Assembly: GCF_008831285.2 (NCBI RefSeq) | Contig: NC_045146.1 | Span: 12,911,289 to 12,975,288 of the forward strand | Direction of reading: 5' to 3' | DNA length: 64,000 nucleotides | From: Nymphaea colorata | Taxonomy: Eukaryota; Streptophyta; Magnoliopsida; Nymphaeales; Nymphaeaceae | In this document: one piece after another, positions 35,601 through 51,381 of the stretch | How the letters are laid out: each line of letters opens with the position of its first letter | How positions within the stretch are numbered: the first letter of the stretch is position 1 | Notes under the pieces: model-generated | Databases searched by the model: none | The model's input: the letters and a program-made list of their open reading frames with translations, nothing else | What the model was told of the DNA's origin: nothing | Position numbers and translations under genes: made by a program

Positions 35601-36320
35601 TGTATTAAATGTTTAATTTTTTTAAAAAATTTGCCGAACTTTTCCCGTTTTATTCTCGAGATATAGAACTTTGCCGTATTATATCCGTTTTTTTCCTCGC
35701 TGTTTAATACCCGTACACGTTTAATACCCGTATACTGTTTAATACCCGTACACTGCAAAGTGAGAGAAGTGTCAGCTTGTCTTTTACACTCTCGTATAAC
35801 GTTCTCCAGAATCATATACGAAAAAATAGTACTAGATAATCTAAATTGTCAGAATTCATCTGTAACATTGTGAATGACCTAGTTCACAAATTTCAATTGA
35901 AGAGAAAAAAGGCTTTTGGTTAGTTTATAACTTTATGAAAACTCTCCTATCTGATGGCTTTTTATGCACTGGAACGTCATACCATGAAATTACTCTAAAA
36001 TATTGTACGTCGTGTTTTGGATTGCCTAACCTTTTTTTGGGGTGTGGATTTACAGGAGGCTCTCAGATGTACTTGACATACTGTCCTCGAAGCAGCCCAA
36101 ATGTCCGCAACTGTATATATACAGTACAGCTGACAGAGTGATCCCAGCCAAATCAGTGGAGTCTTTCATAGATGAGCAGCGCAAGACTGGACACAACGTT
36201 AGAGCTTGCAATTTCATCTTTTCTCCTCATGTTGATCACTTTCGCAATAACCCAAGCCTCTATAGTTCCCAGCTGACTGGTTTCTTGGAGGATTGTGTAC
36301 TCATGTGCAAAGAGTCCTAA
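32682..36320 (+). CDS. DUF829 / TMEM53-like alpha/beta-hydrolase-fold protein
   Basis: Member of the eukaryotic DUF829 family (animal TMEM53, plant homologues mostly uncharacterised); the biochemical activity is not established. Coding exons: 32682-33508, 33926-34031, 34801-35009, 36056-36320 (1407 nt, 468 aa). Residues 1 to about 195 form a low-complexity Ala/Ser/Pro-rich region starting MGSYTGLLHRPFAAAAAAA that could hold a transit peptide. The conserved domain starts at TTVVLLGWLGAKQKHLKRYA and continues with FTFPMSD. A nucleophile-elbow-like HTFSNTG (Ser270), STADRVIP (Asp407) and SPHVDHFR (His442) match the positions of a hydrolase triad. The start ATG is the first in the second leader exon. 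The long third intron carries an unusual motif cluster (35170-35830). Confidence 0.92.
35170..35830. repeat. Clustered TAATACCCGTA motifs and T-rich sequence in intron 3 of the DUF829 gene
   Basis: The motif (T)TAATACCCGTA or close variants recurs at about 35503-35530 and 35705-35755, with related CGTATTATACG, GCCGTATCATAACG and GCCGTATTATATCCG sequences between. CpG-containing words are otherwise rare in these introns. It looks like an insertion of a repeat family or a degenerate satellite; I cannot assign it to a known transposon. Confidence 0.6.
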
Positions 36321-37566
36321 TTGAAACGGTCTATTGTCCTCTATTCCTTGATATCTTGTATGGTTATGGCATTTTTATCCGATAACCATATGTGCTCGTT
36401 GAGCACCATTCTTTTTGCATTTCTTTTTGGGATATAATTTCGGTTCCAAGAGAGGCTATGAAAATGACCAGTCTGAAAAGAAAAATAATTATTTTACTGT
36501 GGAAAATTCATTGACATGATCTGCTGTAATCTTGGAAGTGTTCCGTTTGTTTGCGACGTGCTATAAAACTTCAGAATTGTAGGCGGTAGTATATGGAGTT
36601 GTTGCACACTGTGATGTGTTCTTATTGCAGTGAAAGGTGCATCAAAGTAAGGTACAGCACATGAACTGTCGAGTGAAGTTCTAAGTTCTAACCAAAGCAA
36701 CGTCTAAAACTGGTGGCGCTGTCATTTTGTTGCCAGATATTTTTGTGGCGTTTTCCTCATAGGGGTCGGTCGTTCTGGTAATTATTGTCCTCTTAATTGA
36801 AAAGCAAGAAGTAAAACTTACGAAGCAGGTATAGGTAAAAGGGGGTTCTGACGTATTGTCATGGTTGGGCTTGAAGCCTTGGATACACAAGGCATGAAGA
36901 TTTAAGACTGTTTATGGCACTTTGCAATTACAAACTGTTTCATGTGCCAAAGGGGCCCAAAGAGATCGAATTCGGGTTGCGTTTGCGTGTTACCACAAAA
37001 AGATTAGCAGGATATTGTATCTACTTGAATTTATACTCGAATAACAGATTGTTTATACTGCACTTAAATTCCGATCTTGAACAGAAAACCAAGCTGATGT
37101 GAAGTTCCACTACAATTTCATCTGTAAATAAGCATAAACAGCATGGAGAGGTGGTTTTGAAGCTATGAGAATGAAGATCAGAGTCCTGGCTAGAAGTTGG
37201 ATCGGGCTGGTGGTCTGGGAGTCAAAACATCTGATATGACACCAGCGTTGGATCGACCGAAGAAATAGAAATAGATGTCAGACGTGATTCGGATCTAAAT
37301 CTTACCCGTTTGCACCTAGACCCGTGCAGCCTGCCGGTGAGTTCATATGTACCGCCTAGCGCTCGAGCGGGGGACGCCCTTTGCTTTGGCTTCGGACCTC
37401 CCTCTCTCCCCCTCTGCTTCCCATCTCGGCGATTTATTCTCTCTTGATCTTCGCCTTATACGCTTGCCGTCGCCGGTTACATTCCGGTAAAGTTTCCTTC
37501 GTACCTCATCCACGTAGAACAACAACAATCCAGAAAGGGCAGGCGAGGCGGTGAAGGTTCGTGTCT
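36321..37566. other. Intergenic region between DUF829 and unknown-protein genes
   Basis: Contains the DUF829 3' UTR and, from about 37330 on, a GC-rich CT-rich stretch that should be the promoter and leader of the next gene. No gene, RNA gene or clear repeat was seen. Confidence 0.6.
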
Positions 37567-40500
37567 ATGGCGGGGAGAGAAGTTCGTGAGTACACCAATC
37601 TGAGCGACCCAAAAGGTGCTTATCTAGGAACTCCCCATGACTTTCCCCTTTTCTTTGTGTCGTGTTGATACTGATTTTTTAGGGCGGTCGGTTTTGTGAT
37701 GGTCGTCGCGGCGGCAGATAAGAAATGGGGGAAGGGAAAGGATAGGATCGATGACGAGGATATCACCTTCCAGAGGATGGTTGCCAAGGTTAGCGAATCC
37801 GACCTTCTGTTGCCATCATCCTCCTCAGCTTCATTGATATTTGTGTATTGTTTTTCACGTTCTTCCGCAGTGATGTCATCTCTTTCATACTAGGGGAAGC
37901 TTCTTCGTAGGTCGATTGTCCTAGTTGTTCATAAATTCTAGTTCTTATCAATCTCTTTTTTTCATCTCGGGCAAATTCGTCTGAGCAATTGCTGCCAGTT
38001 TCTTTGTCTCTTTTATTGTTTAATAGTTGGTGGACAGAAGATGTAATTGATGATGCTTAGTGTAAATATAAGGTTTCATTCACTTCAACGTCATCCTCGA
38101 TGTTGGTTGGTTGAAGTATGAGATTTGTATGCAGTTAGGGCGTCAATTTCTTTGCAATTTGGATTTTTTCATCGAAGATAATTACGCTAGTCGGTTGCAG
38201 ATTGCAACACCCTTTTGCTTCGATAAATAAGAAGCTGACTTCCATCAACATTTGCAATTCTAGTCGGCTCCAGAACGTGACATCCTTCTCCATCGAGAAA
38301 TACGAATGTGATTTGACGGCGCATTGCAACTCCTAATCTGTTTTTATTAACTATCTCTACCATTAAATATTTCCTAATAAATGCCCCAGAGCAGTATCTT
38401 TGTGTATCATTGGTTGCTTGTGGAAACATATGAACTCAAACTTTCTATTGTTTTCTATAAACCATTGAAGAGTTTCATCCAAGGGCACACTACATCTTTG
38501 GTTAACCAATGTCTAGCAGTGTTAAAAATGAATGTGAAATACGTATGAATACTTGTATCAGTTGGATGTGGAATAAGGTTTACTTAACAATATAATTATT
38601 AAAAATGGTAAGTTTTATTTGAAATTTTAAAAAATATATATGTTAAAATAAATCAGCTTTGTAATTTAATAATATGCTGTGGAATATTTTTTTTGGGCAA
38701 GATCCTATACAAACTTCTCTGACGTGAAAAAGCAAAGCCACAGGTGAGATTGTGATTGTATTGTTGCAGTAACGGTTGAGGAGATGTTCAATAGTAGTGA
38801 TGGATTGCTAGGTTTAAGTTTCCACAATTCTCTCCTGCAATGTATTGTTCACACATCTATATCACTAAGCTATAGATATTTTGACAGTCTTGAATGTATG
38901 AGTAGGCATACTTGGTGTGGCTGCCCAAGCAAGCATTCAGACTTCATGCAGCAAGTACATGCTGCAGTCAACATTAGCACTGTTGAACACCTTACATAAA
39001 TGCCAAGAAGTCTCATGGCAATCAATTGATGCATGATAGGAGCTGCTACCTAGTTCACCATGTTAGGACCTGCAATGCTTTGGAGGGTCATTGAGATGCA
39101 TCCAAAATCTGGGTCCCTATATTTTTGATGTAGTGGACTGAGTTGGAAGAATATGGAGCTACTTGGCAGGACATTCATGTATTTTCCTAAAGCTTTTTGC
39201 CTTTAGAACAAGCCCATCTTCTAGGTGCCAATGATGTCAGCAGTTAGTATGAATAGTACTTACCAGATAATGGTATTGGGAAATTATAGTGGCATAGCAT
39301 GCAATCAGTAAGCTGCAAGCGTGATTCATTTTCTAATTATCTAGAGTATTACTTTGAATATGATATTGTGGTTTAAATATTGATTATGGGTCCATTCTGG
39401 ACAGTTCTCAAAGTCAATCATGGGGATTACATAATAGCCTTAAGATGGACAATAGACTATTCTTCAACTGTTGTTTAGGTGAAAACCAGGGGGGCCTAGC
39501 CTAGGTTTGCTTTTAAAAATGAAAGAATCAAATGCACCTAGGTTTCCTTCCTGCTTTTGGTATCAATTTGGCAGCATTCTTTCCTGTGTTTTTACATCAT
39601 GAACAGCACATTTTTTATAAGTTGATTAAATGCACCTAGGTTTCCTGTTTGGGTATTAATTTGGCAGCATTCTTTCCCGTCTTTTGTATCATGAATGGCA
39701 CATTCTTGAGAAGTCTAGGATAAGCTTAGGAGCATCCTTATGATTTATGCATTATATTTTCCCCTTCCAATAGATTCTTTTACTTTTTATATTTTAGACT
39801 GATAACATGCCCTGGCAGGGATTTTGGCGTCCTCCATTGGCATTTGGTATAACTAGATGCAAGAGGTTGCTGGAGAACGTGGCGGTTATTTGCATGGGAG
39901 AGGCGGTATTTTCTTCTTTCTGGCACCTTAATTTAGTATGAGTTTGATTTGTCATGTCATCAAATCAAACTAAGAAAACAGGAAAGACTTCAGGAGGAGC
40001 AATCACTTCCATCATTTTCCACAAACTTAGTGGAAGGGAATGTACCTGCTCTTGTCTGGCTGCCTCATGTCCATTACTACAAGATAAACATCCTTAGTCA
40101 TCTAGTTTCATTAACGGATCAAATGAGGCTTCCTACCATTATCAGAGAATAGAAGCTAAGCGAAGATAGTCCTTTGTCCTTTCCGTAGGCTTCTTTCCAT
40201 TATCATACGGTAGAGGCTGAGAATGGAGGATAGTTCTCTGGCCAGTTGCCTTTTCACCCAGGCACTCCCTTCATATTTTTTTCCTTTAAATATTTTCTAG
40301 TGCATTTCACATTGTCTCTGCTGCAGCCTTGGACAGTGATGATCTGCTCTATCTAAAAGAGCAGATGGAAGCTGAGGAAGATGCTGAACGTCTTCTACAA
40401 CGTGCAGAAAAGAGAGCATTTGCTGCCTTTAAGATATCCTTATGAGCTTTTTGATCATATCTTTTTTATATCCTTGAATATGAAATGTTGTTTCCTTTTA

Positions 40501-40946
40501 ACTAAGCTACACAAGGCTGCTAGTCTTGCAGATTCAACACCTGCATCACTGCCATTGCCCTTACGTGTAGAACCGAAGCCTAAAAGTGGGATCAGGTGAG
40601 ATTTGAAATCAGATTATTTAGTTATAATACTTAACCAGTTCTACTATCAGTACTTTCTCGTAGGTGTTAATTGTGTGGCCTGTATGAAACCAGACAGCAG
40701 GACCTTCTGAAGAGCATCGTTGAAATCAAGCCAAAACGGCAGAGGGTCTCTAGTCCCTCAAACGGGACGCAGACAAACCAATTGAGCCCAGCTTCTGCAA
40801 CTCAAGATGCGGTAAAGGGGAATCTAGACCAAGAAACAGGCAAGGGCTTGCCCACCCACAACAGAGAAGATCAGAGTGACAAGAAACCGGAAGAGGCTGG
40901 CAAAAGCTTGCTAGGTTTGGCTTATGAAAGTTCGGACGAGGACTGA
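37567..40946 (+). CDS. Conserved plant protein of unknown function, 203 aa
   Basis: Coding exons: 37567-37615, 37718-37788, 39857-39905, 40327-40433, 40513-40595, 40694-40946 (612 nt, 203 aa). I recall the N-terminal half (MAGREVREYTNLSDPK, DEDITFQRMVAK, GERGGYLHGRGALDSDDLLY, KEQMEAEEDAERLL, KRAFAAFK) as highly conserved among land plants, but I know no experimental function. The middle is charged and helical. The C-terminal part has a basic cluster KPKRQRVSS that could be a nuclear localisation signal, a disordered Gln/Ser/Thr-rich linker, and an acidic end LLGLAYESSDED of the type seen on nuclear and RNA-processing proteins; nuclear location is inference. The fourth intron is a U12-type AT-AC intron. 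Intron 2 is about 2 kb and repeat-bearing. Confidence 0.9.
38165..38345. repeat. Degenerate duplication in intron 2 of the unknown-protein gene
   Basis: Two related segments with CTAGTCGG(T/C)T and ATCGA.AAATA. followed by A(A/C)GA.. words, about 95 bases apart. Similarity is partial and an alignment would be needed to define the unit. Confidence 0.4.
39528..39716. repeat. Tandem duplication, about 95-bp unit, two copies
   Basis: Each copy contains AAATGCACCTAGGTTTCCT, then ATTTGGCAGCATTCTTTCC, then ATCATGAA..GCACATT. The first copy is at 39528-39625 and the second at 39626-39716. It lies in intron 2 of the unknown-protein gene, 140 bases upstream of exon 3. Confidence 0.85.
40434..40512 (+). 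other. U12-type AT-AC intron
   Basis: The intron starts ATATCCTTA directly after AAG and ends TACAC directly before AAG. The 5' end matches the U12 donor consensus, and TTTCCTTTTAACT ending near 40503 matches the U12 branch-point consensus, about 12 nt from the 3' end. A GT-AG alternative that keeps the conserved reading AAFK|KAASLADS is not available. At 79 nt it is short. Confidence 0.93.
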
Positions 40947-42597
40947 ATTGACAAACAGGGGGCGACACATGGTATTACTGCAGAAATGAGATCATTTGCA
41001 CCTTGCAGATAGCTTTACGACTTATCCTCCAACTCCTTAGCTAGTCCTTTTCCTCCCCATCTGATCACCTAATTCTCGTATTATGGGGTGGTATTCAACC
41101 TTTGTAGAGGGTCAGTCAACAGAAAATTTGCTTTTCTGGTCCTGGATTTTGATGTATCTTGTGGAAGAGAAACCACTTAGCATGGTGTGTTCCCCCTTGT
41201 AATTGTGGAGGCCGATATAGTGGCATCTTGCTGCAAAGGTGGGCGTTTATTTTGTGCTGCTAATCTGCTACATTGTACCAAGTTCACCATAATTTAATGT
41301 CGGCTCGTTACTATTTCTTTCATTCTTTTCTTGCTGGAAATTCTGTGATCTTGTTTTCCTGACTTGGGGAGTTATAGTGGTGTGCTATGATCAGGTACAA
41401 CCGATTGTGCCCAAAAGAAAAGGCGCCCATATCGTCATGGGCAGTGATGGTTCAAGTTCCGTAATTGTTACACAAGTGTACGCTACAAGTATAGACCTTC
41501 ATATCGGCGCCATGCAGTCAAGAGGTTTTACCAAGAACATCCAAGAGAGTTTTGGTTTGGGCTTTCGATCAGTTTCAGTCCTCATCATGGTCGGTCTTAT
41601 TATAACTGCAAAACCGCATCATCTGGTGACAAATAACACCGCTTAAAACTAACTTATATCGACTTGAAAAATCAGATGCAGCCTTAGGTACCAAATCTTG
41701 TTTTAGAGAATGACATTGAGCTGATTAGAATTAAACAGATGCCAATTATGGAGTCCAAGATTTGAACCTAATCAGTTAGATCTGGTAGGAAATAAAGATC
41801 CTTTTATTGGTATAGATTCATTTGTAGTTTAAAACTGCAAACTTTTTGGGCCAGTAAATTATAAATAAGATACCCAAAGGTGCATACTGAAGATCCTCAA
41901 CAACTATTCAATATATATGGTTAGAGGGCATATCCCTGCTTTAATCGACTTAGCGTGCCAACAACTATCACATGGCATCATTTATCAACAACTATCACAT
42001 GGCTTCATTTATCAAATTATACGAGTCTTCGATGAGAGTCCACAAGGTACTCGAACAGTTTTATTGACAATCCTTTATTCTGACAGCATCTAGGGTTTCT
42101 CGAACAACGTGATATCTTGCACCGCTAAATCCTTTAGTCTTCCTCCTCTCACTATACTACAACAGAATATTCTTGTAAATTACGGCCAATCCAGATACAT
42201 AAGCAGTGATTTGGCAACTTTACATAACCCACAGTTTGGGTTTTTGGGGGTGAGTGCATTTAGATAAGTTCTTTAGGGCTAATAATTTAAGAACAGAGCA
42301 TTATTTCTGAATTTTGGAACAAATTCTTCCTGATTCGCCAAAACTGCTGATAATTAAGCCACTCATGAAGCTTGAACTTTCTCAATCTTGGTTCACTCTC
42401 ATTGTTCGACAACCAAAATTCATTCAAATTTTATTTCAGTAATACAGGAGGTATCAAATTTCATCGCTACTGCGTGGCTACGGATGAACTTCATTGAGTG
42501 ATTGAGATCCAACAGCCTGAATGGTTCATCAAAAATATCACGAACTAGGAAGCCTCTGAGCTCATTCCCTTTCATGTTCCCCTGACATTGATGCATG
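40947..42597. other. Convergent intergenic region
   Basis: Lies between the 3' ends of the unknown-protein gene (+) and the carboxypeptidase gene (-). An open frame of 89 codons at 41377-41646 has no recognisable motif. A 28-bp tandem duplication (CAACAACTATCACATGGC) is found at about 41958-42013. No RNA gene was seen. Confidence 0.6.
41958..42013. repeat. Tandem duplication, 28-bp unit
   Basis: CAACAACTATCACATGGC followed by (A/T)TCATTTAT occurs twice in direct succession with one mismatch. Confidence 0.85.
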
Positions 42598-47171
<4,574 letters not shown>

Positions 47172-47254
47172 TGCTACTTATAGACGCCTCTTTGCCATAC
47201 ACGTTCCCGCAGACGAGCGATTCTGCATTACACGTCTGTCATGCTCAACAATTA

Positions 47255-47261
47255 CCATATA
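47255..47261 (-). promoter_or_regulatory. Putative TATA box of the carboxypeptidase gene
   Basis: TATATGG on the minus strand, at a distance giving a leader of about 55-60 nt before the ATG at 47171. A second TATA-like word (CTATAAGTAG, 47175-47184) sits only a few bases before that ATG and could serve a shorter transcript starting at Met30. Confidence 0.35.
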
Positions 47262-47827
47262 TTAATGCTAATTGCATCAACAATATCGTATCATATCGTT
47301 AACAAATATATATATATATATCAACAGAAGCCTTCTGGTTGGCCAATTATATATATAGTATATTGATATAACAATGGCATTCATATTCATCGCATTTATA
47401 CTATTTATTGGCGCAAGCTTGCTTATAACTGTGATAAGATTAACTGGACAGGCTTTTACGTTTGGGAGTTGATACGTGAGAAGCAAGACTCGAAAGCTTT
47501 ATTCCAAATAGAAGATAGAGAGTTAAAAACTGCTCTTCTTAGCATTGACGGTTGACGAACTTCTTGGGATTGTGTTGCTTCCTTGACTTGCAGAGGGCCT
47601 CGAATTGTGGTAGGATTCGAATCTGGATCGAAGAATCATGTTGTTGGATGCAAATGGATTGGCTCATATTAGTTTCTTATCCACGCCGATGAGAAGAGTG
47701 ATTCATCTTTATCAACAAAAAAATGACAATAATAATAATACATTTGAAGCCCATCATTTAAGACTCAGATTGAACTTTTGTTGATGATAATTTAGAAAAC
47801 TAAATTCTAGTTTGAAATAAATCTTAG

Positions 47828-48374
47828 GAGGGGCATGGATGATACCCTTAAAAAACTTGGTTTTATGAAAATCAAGTTTTGTAAAAAAAACCTGGTTAAA
47901 AACTAAATTTTGTAAACTTAATTTGGGTGTTTGAATGCAAGCGAAAAATTTAGTTCATAGGCAAAAATTAGGAGGTGTTTGAGTGACACTTAAAACTAAG
48001 TTTTTGGAGTGTTTGGATTGAGTTTAAAGAAAACTTAATTTTGACAAGACCTGGTCCTCCTTAGGTTATTGAAACACAAGGTTTTGAATGTATCACCAAA
48101 AAGAAAAGAAAACAAAGCTTTTAAAACTCATTAAAAAACTTAGTTTTATAAAATCTAGTTTTTAGAAAACTGGGTTAGAAGAGGGTATCAACCAAGCACC
48201 CCCTTAGTCCCTTAGTGTTGTGTAAAAAACTTAAGGAAATATTTTTTTAAGCCCTTCATGAAAACCAAGTTTTTCACAATCAAGTTTTGTTAAATCCAAT
48301 TTTATTGTCATCCGAATACTCTTCAAATCGTGTTTTGGGTCAAAACTTGATTTTAAGTTGTCTTCCAAACGCCC
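47828..48374. mobile_element. Tourist-like (PIF/Harbinger) MITE, outer element, carrying a nested copy
   Basis: The left end GGAGGGGCATGGATGATACC and right end GTCTTCCAAACGCCC form imperfect terminal inverted repeats and are flanked by TTA on both sides, the target-site duplication typical of PIF/Harbinger MITEs. The interior is made of AAACTTGGTTTT / AAAACTAAGTTTT-like words without coding capacity. A second element is nested at about 47970-48209. Confidence 0.65.
47970..48209. mobile_element. Tourist-like MITE, inner element
   Basis: The left end GGAGGTGTTTGAGTGACAC and the complement of the right end, GGGGGTGCTTGGTTGATACC, are good inverted repeats. Both sides are flanked by TTA (AAATTA|GGAGG and CCCCC|TTAGTC). 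About 240 bp, the same size class as the copy near 18703-18951. It has inserted into a related element. Confidence 0.7.
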
Positions 48375-48471
48375 TTATATTGTCACGTAGGGCTTGAGGG
48401 AGGGCAGTTCAGTTATTAGGAAGAAATCAAAGGGCGATTTTCCAGGTAAGGAGTCATCGGCCATCGGGACT

Positions 48472-48480
48472 CTATACATA
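48472..48480 (+). promoter_or_regulatory. Weak TATA-like motif of the DIM1/YLS8 gene
   Basis: CTATACATA lies roughly 30 bases upstream of a CT-rich leader start (about 48505). The right edge of the MITE pair is only about 100 bases further upstream, so the element borders the core promoter. Confidence 0.35.
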
Positions 48481-48591
48481 GAGGCGGAAAGGGGTGGCGG
48501 ATTCTCTCTCTGCTGCCTGGTTCCTGCAGTCTGCGCCCGGATCGTTGCCTGTGGGGGTTTTGTCTAGCAAGTCGGAGGTTCCGTCTTCAAG

Positions 48592-49622
48592 GTAACAGTT
48601 CTTTGCTCGCCTACTAGTTCGCCCTTATACCTGTCCTTAAAATCGATTTTTGCCAGAGATTGGGCGGATATCATGTGGCAATTGTAGGCTGCTCTTGCTG
48701 AAGATTGCATCCACCTGTCTCAGTTAGGTCGAATTAGGTTCGAGCGGAGTCTTTTGGTGTATATCATGAATTGTTTTTCGCTAATTTAGGTTATTTTTCC
48801 TTGTGTTGGTTTCTGTCTTTGTTGTTACGGTTGGTGTCAGATGTCACTTATTCCCTCTTTTTGGTACTGCTTTTTTGTTTTTGGCGATACTTGTTCTGTG
48901 TCCCTTTTTTTTGGAGCTTTCTCTTCTTGTTTGGATTGATGTGTGCCTTGAAAGCTCTTTTTGTGGGGAATTTCGCGGATTATTTGTTTTCCTCTTAACT
49001 CACCAGTGGAATCCCCTTCTTATCATTATATGCGTGTGTATTATTCTATGGGATTGAAGTGTGATAGAGATATTGTTAGTATTTGTGTCTTGAGTATCTT
49101 ATTTTGTATTATTATTTTAGAATTTTGATTCTTCCAGTGTGCTTCTGTGGTCGGCTCATAATAGTCTAGGAATGGATTTGCTGGTTAGGACTCAATGGAG
49201 TGGCTGAAGTTTGCAAGGTTATTCTAACGGGAAGGCCTTGGGTTAATCTATCTTGGGTGAAGCCGCATTCAGTGCGTTTATCATTTCTAGTTCAGATAGG
49301 TAGATCTAGCTTCTGTGATGCGGATATTTATGCTCACGGATAAATTCATTTGGGCAATTTGCTCATGTTAGTGGAAATTGTTTGATTTAAAGTTTAAATA
49401 TCTCGTTGTGCATCAGTGATCATGTAGACAGAAGGTTCAGACAGATCAGCATATTGAGCAAGTCTGCTAGTTCACTGTTTTTTGACCTTGTGCGTATCAA
49501 TATGCGTTTCCAGCTTCCTTATTAGTTGTAGATAAAGTGGATATTGGAAACATTATGTACTATTGATCAGCAAAATAAGTGGGCCTTTTAATTCCCATCT
49601 CTGCATTCTGATAATGTTCCAG
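48592..49622 (+). other. 5' UTR intron of the DIM1/YLS8 gene
   Basis: Donor CTTCAAG|GTAACA and acceptor ATGTTCCAG|GAAGAG bracket a T-rich 1031-nt intron that ends 9 bases before the start codon. Long T-rich leader introns often enhance expression of plant housekeeping genes. Confidence 0.75.
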
Positions 49623-49631
49623 GAAGAGAGA

Positions 49632-51381
49632 ATGTCGTACCTGCTTCCCCATCTTCATTCTGGCTGGGCTGTAGATCAGGCTATACTTGCTGAGGAAGAG
49701 CGACTTGTGATCATTCGCTTTGGACATGATTGGGATGACACCTGCATGCAGGTAAGTTTTGCTATTTTAATCTCTTCCTAAATTAGTCATTGCATAATGG
49801 GACTGGTTGAACCCATTCTCCATATTTATAACCTTACGGTCCAAGCTGTTTTCATACAAACCGATGACAAAATGTGCTCAGCATCTATGCTAACCCGTAA
49901 ATTGACTATTTATTTTTGCCTTTATCCTTCGATGCATTTTTTGCCGTTGATTTTCTTGTTATGGTAGAAACTTGATGCACGTCGGATTCCTGGAACTTAA
50001 AAGCTCATGTCCACTTACTAGCCCTGAAGGTTAATTTCTGTGTTTGGCTTGGGCAAAAAAAAGTAAATGTAGATTATATGTTCAATCAACTATAACAAGC
50101 ATAAATCCACATATTTGTGTGTGTGTGGATATAGAACCTTTAATGATCTCACTTCTGTCATGTTATTTTCTTTTTATTTTTGTTGCATAGGATCATAATA
50201 AAAAAATATAGATATTGGGTTTCACTAGCGAGCATTTTCTTCAGTATTTAAAAGCAAACATGCTTTTCTCTGGATAACCTTGGTAAGATCTTGGAATTCA
50301 GAAAATTTTTAAATATATATAAACTAATAGAATAATATTGTGGTATTGTCATGAGAAATATGTTTTCGTGATATTTTGAAACTATTGTAAGGTTTTCCCT
50401 TTAAAATTTGATTTTACATTTTTGGTTTTTGGTGATAAGAAGACTGTATTTTCAAAGTAGCACTACCTTTGTGACTAACTTTGTACGTTAGGATATGATC
50501 GGTTTCATTGGATTCTTGGAAACATTATATTATATTGATATGGTATCTTCTGGAATTTCCCTGGTACATGAAATTGCTTTTAAATACTGAAGTGACAATC
50601 GACTTGGCTTTTTGCATCTCCCACTGTTTGGACGTACAAGGCAATGTGATAGAGAATCATGGATGTAAAATACAGGCATGAAGTATTACCATTGTGGCCT
50701 TTTCTGTGATTAGACTGCCCATGATCCTGAAGCTAGTAATTTTAGTGATTGATCTTAACATGTCTTCCATGTTTGGCCACTGTATTAGGTATAGTAAGTC
50801 ATGCTAGTTAGTTTTGAGCCCATGGAAACTAAAAGCTACATTAAGACAATATCCATGGGATGCTTAGCTATGAAAGATGTTTTTGCAGAGAGGAACTATT
50901 AGCTTGGGAAGTGAAATCTGACCATTCTGCTGCCATAAGGAAAATGCTGAATGGTTGATTTCTGTTATAGTGAAACAATTACCTTTTTTCCTTGGAGAAG
51001 CTTTTTGTAGTAGCAAGATATCTCATTGTCATGAGTTTGATTTCTTATGCTTTCTCACATGTATAATTACAGATGGACGAGGTGCTCGCTTCAGTTGCTG
51101 AGACAATAAAGAATTTCGCTGTTATTTATCTGGTTGATATTACAGAGGTGCCTGACTTCAACACAATGTATGAACTGTATGACCCTTCTACTGTGATGTT
51201 CTTCTTTAGGAACAAGCACATAATGATTGACTTGGGTACCGGTAACAACAACAAAATCAACTGGGCCTTAAAGGACAAGCAGGAATTCATTGACATTGTT
51301 GAGACTGTGTATCGTGGAGCCAGGAAGGGCAGAGGTTTGGTGATTGCACCGAAGGATTACTCCACTAAGTACCGCTACTAA
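49632..51381 (+). CDS. YLS8: U5 snRNP 15-kDa protein DIM1 (thioredoxin-like protein YLS8)
   Basis: Thioredoxin-fold component of the U5 snRNP and the U4/U6.U5 tri-snRNP, essential for pre-mRNA splicing in the nucleus. Two coding exons: 49632-49751 and 51073-51381 (429 nt, 142 aa, exactly the usual length). The protein reads MSYLLPHLHSGWAVDQAILA at the start, then RFGHDWDDTCMQMDEVL, YLVDITEVPDFNTMYELYDP, FFRNKHIMIDLGTGNNNKIN and ends KDYSTKYRY, nearly identical to Arabidopsis and human DIM1 from memory. The first AUG after the leader intron is used. The 1321-nt coding intron holds only AT-rich sequence. Confidence 0.98.

Larger units (their letters stand above)
47172..48504. other. Divergent intergenic region (carboxypeptidase / DIM1)
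   Basis: Contains both promoters and, between them, a nested pair of Tourist-like MITEs at 47828-48374. A possible minus-strand TATA (TATATGG, complement of 47255-47261) lies about 85-90 nt upstream of the carboxypeptidase ATG, and a weak plus-strand TATA (CTATACATA, 48472-48480) lies upstream of the DIM1 leader exon. Confidence 0.55.

Noticed and set aside
41377-41646. 89-codon plus-strand frame after the unknown-protein gene.
   Set aside because: No motif, no splice partner, and it lies in the expected 3' flank; I could not support it as a gene.
47601-47630. GGATTCGAATCT, similar to the T-arm of a tRNA.
   Set aside because: No acceptor stem, D-arm or anticodon arm at the right spacing on either strand.
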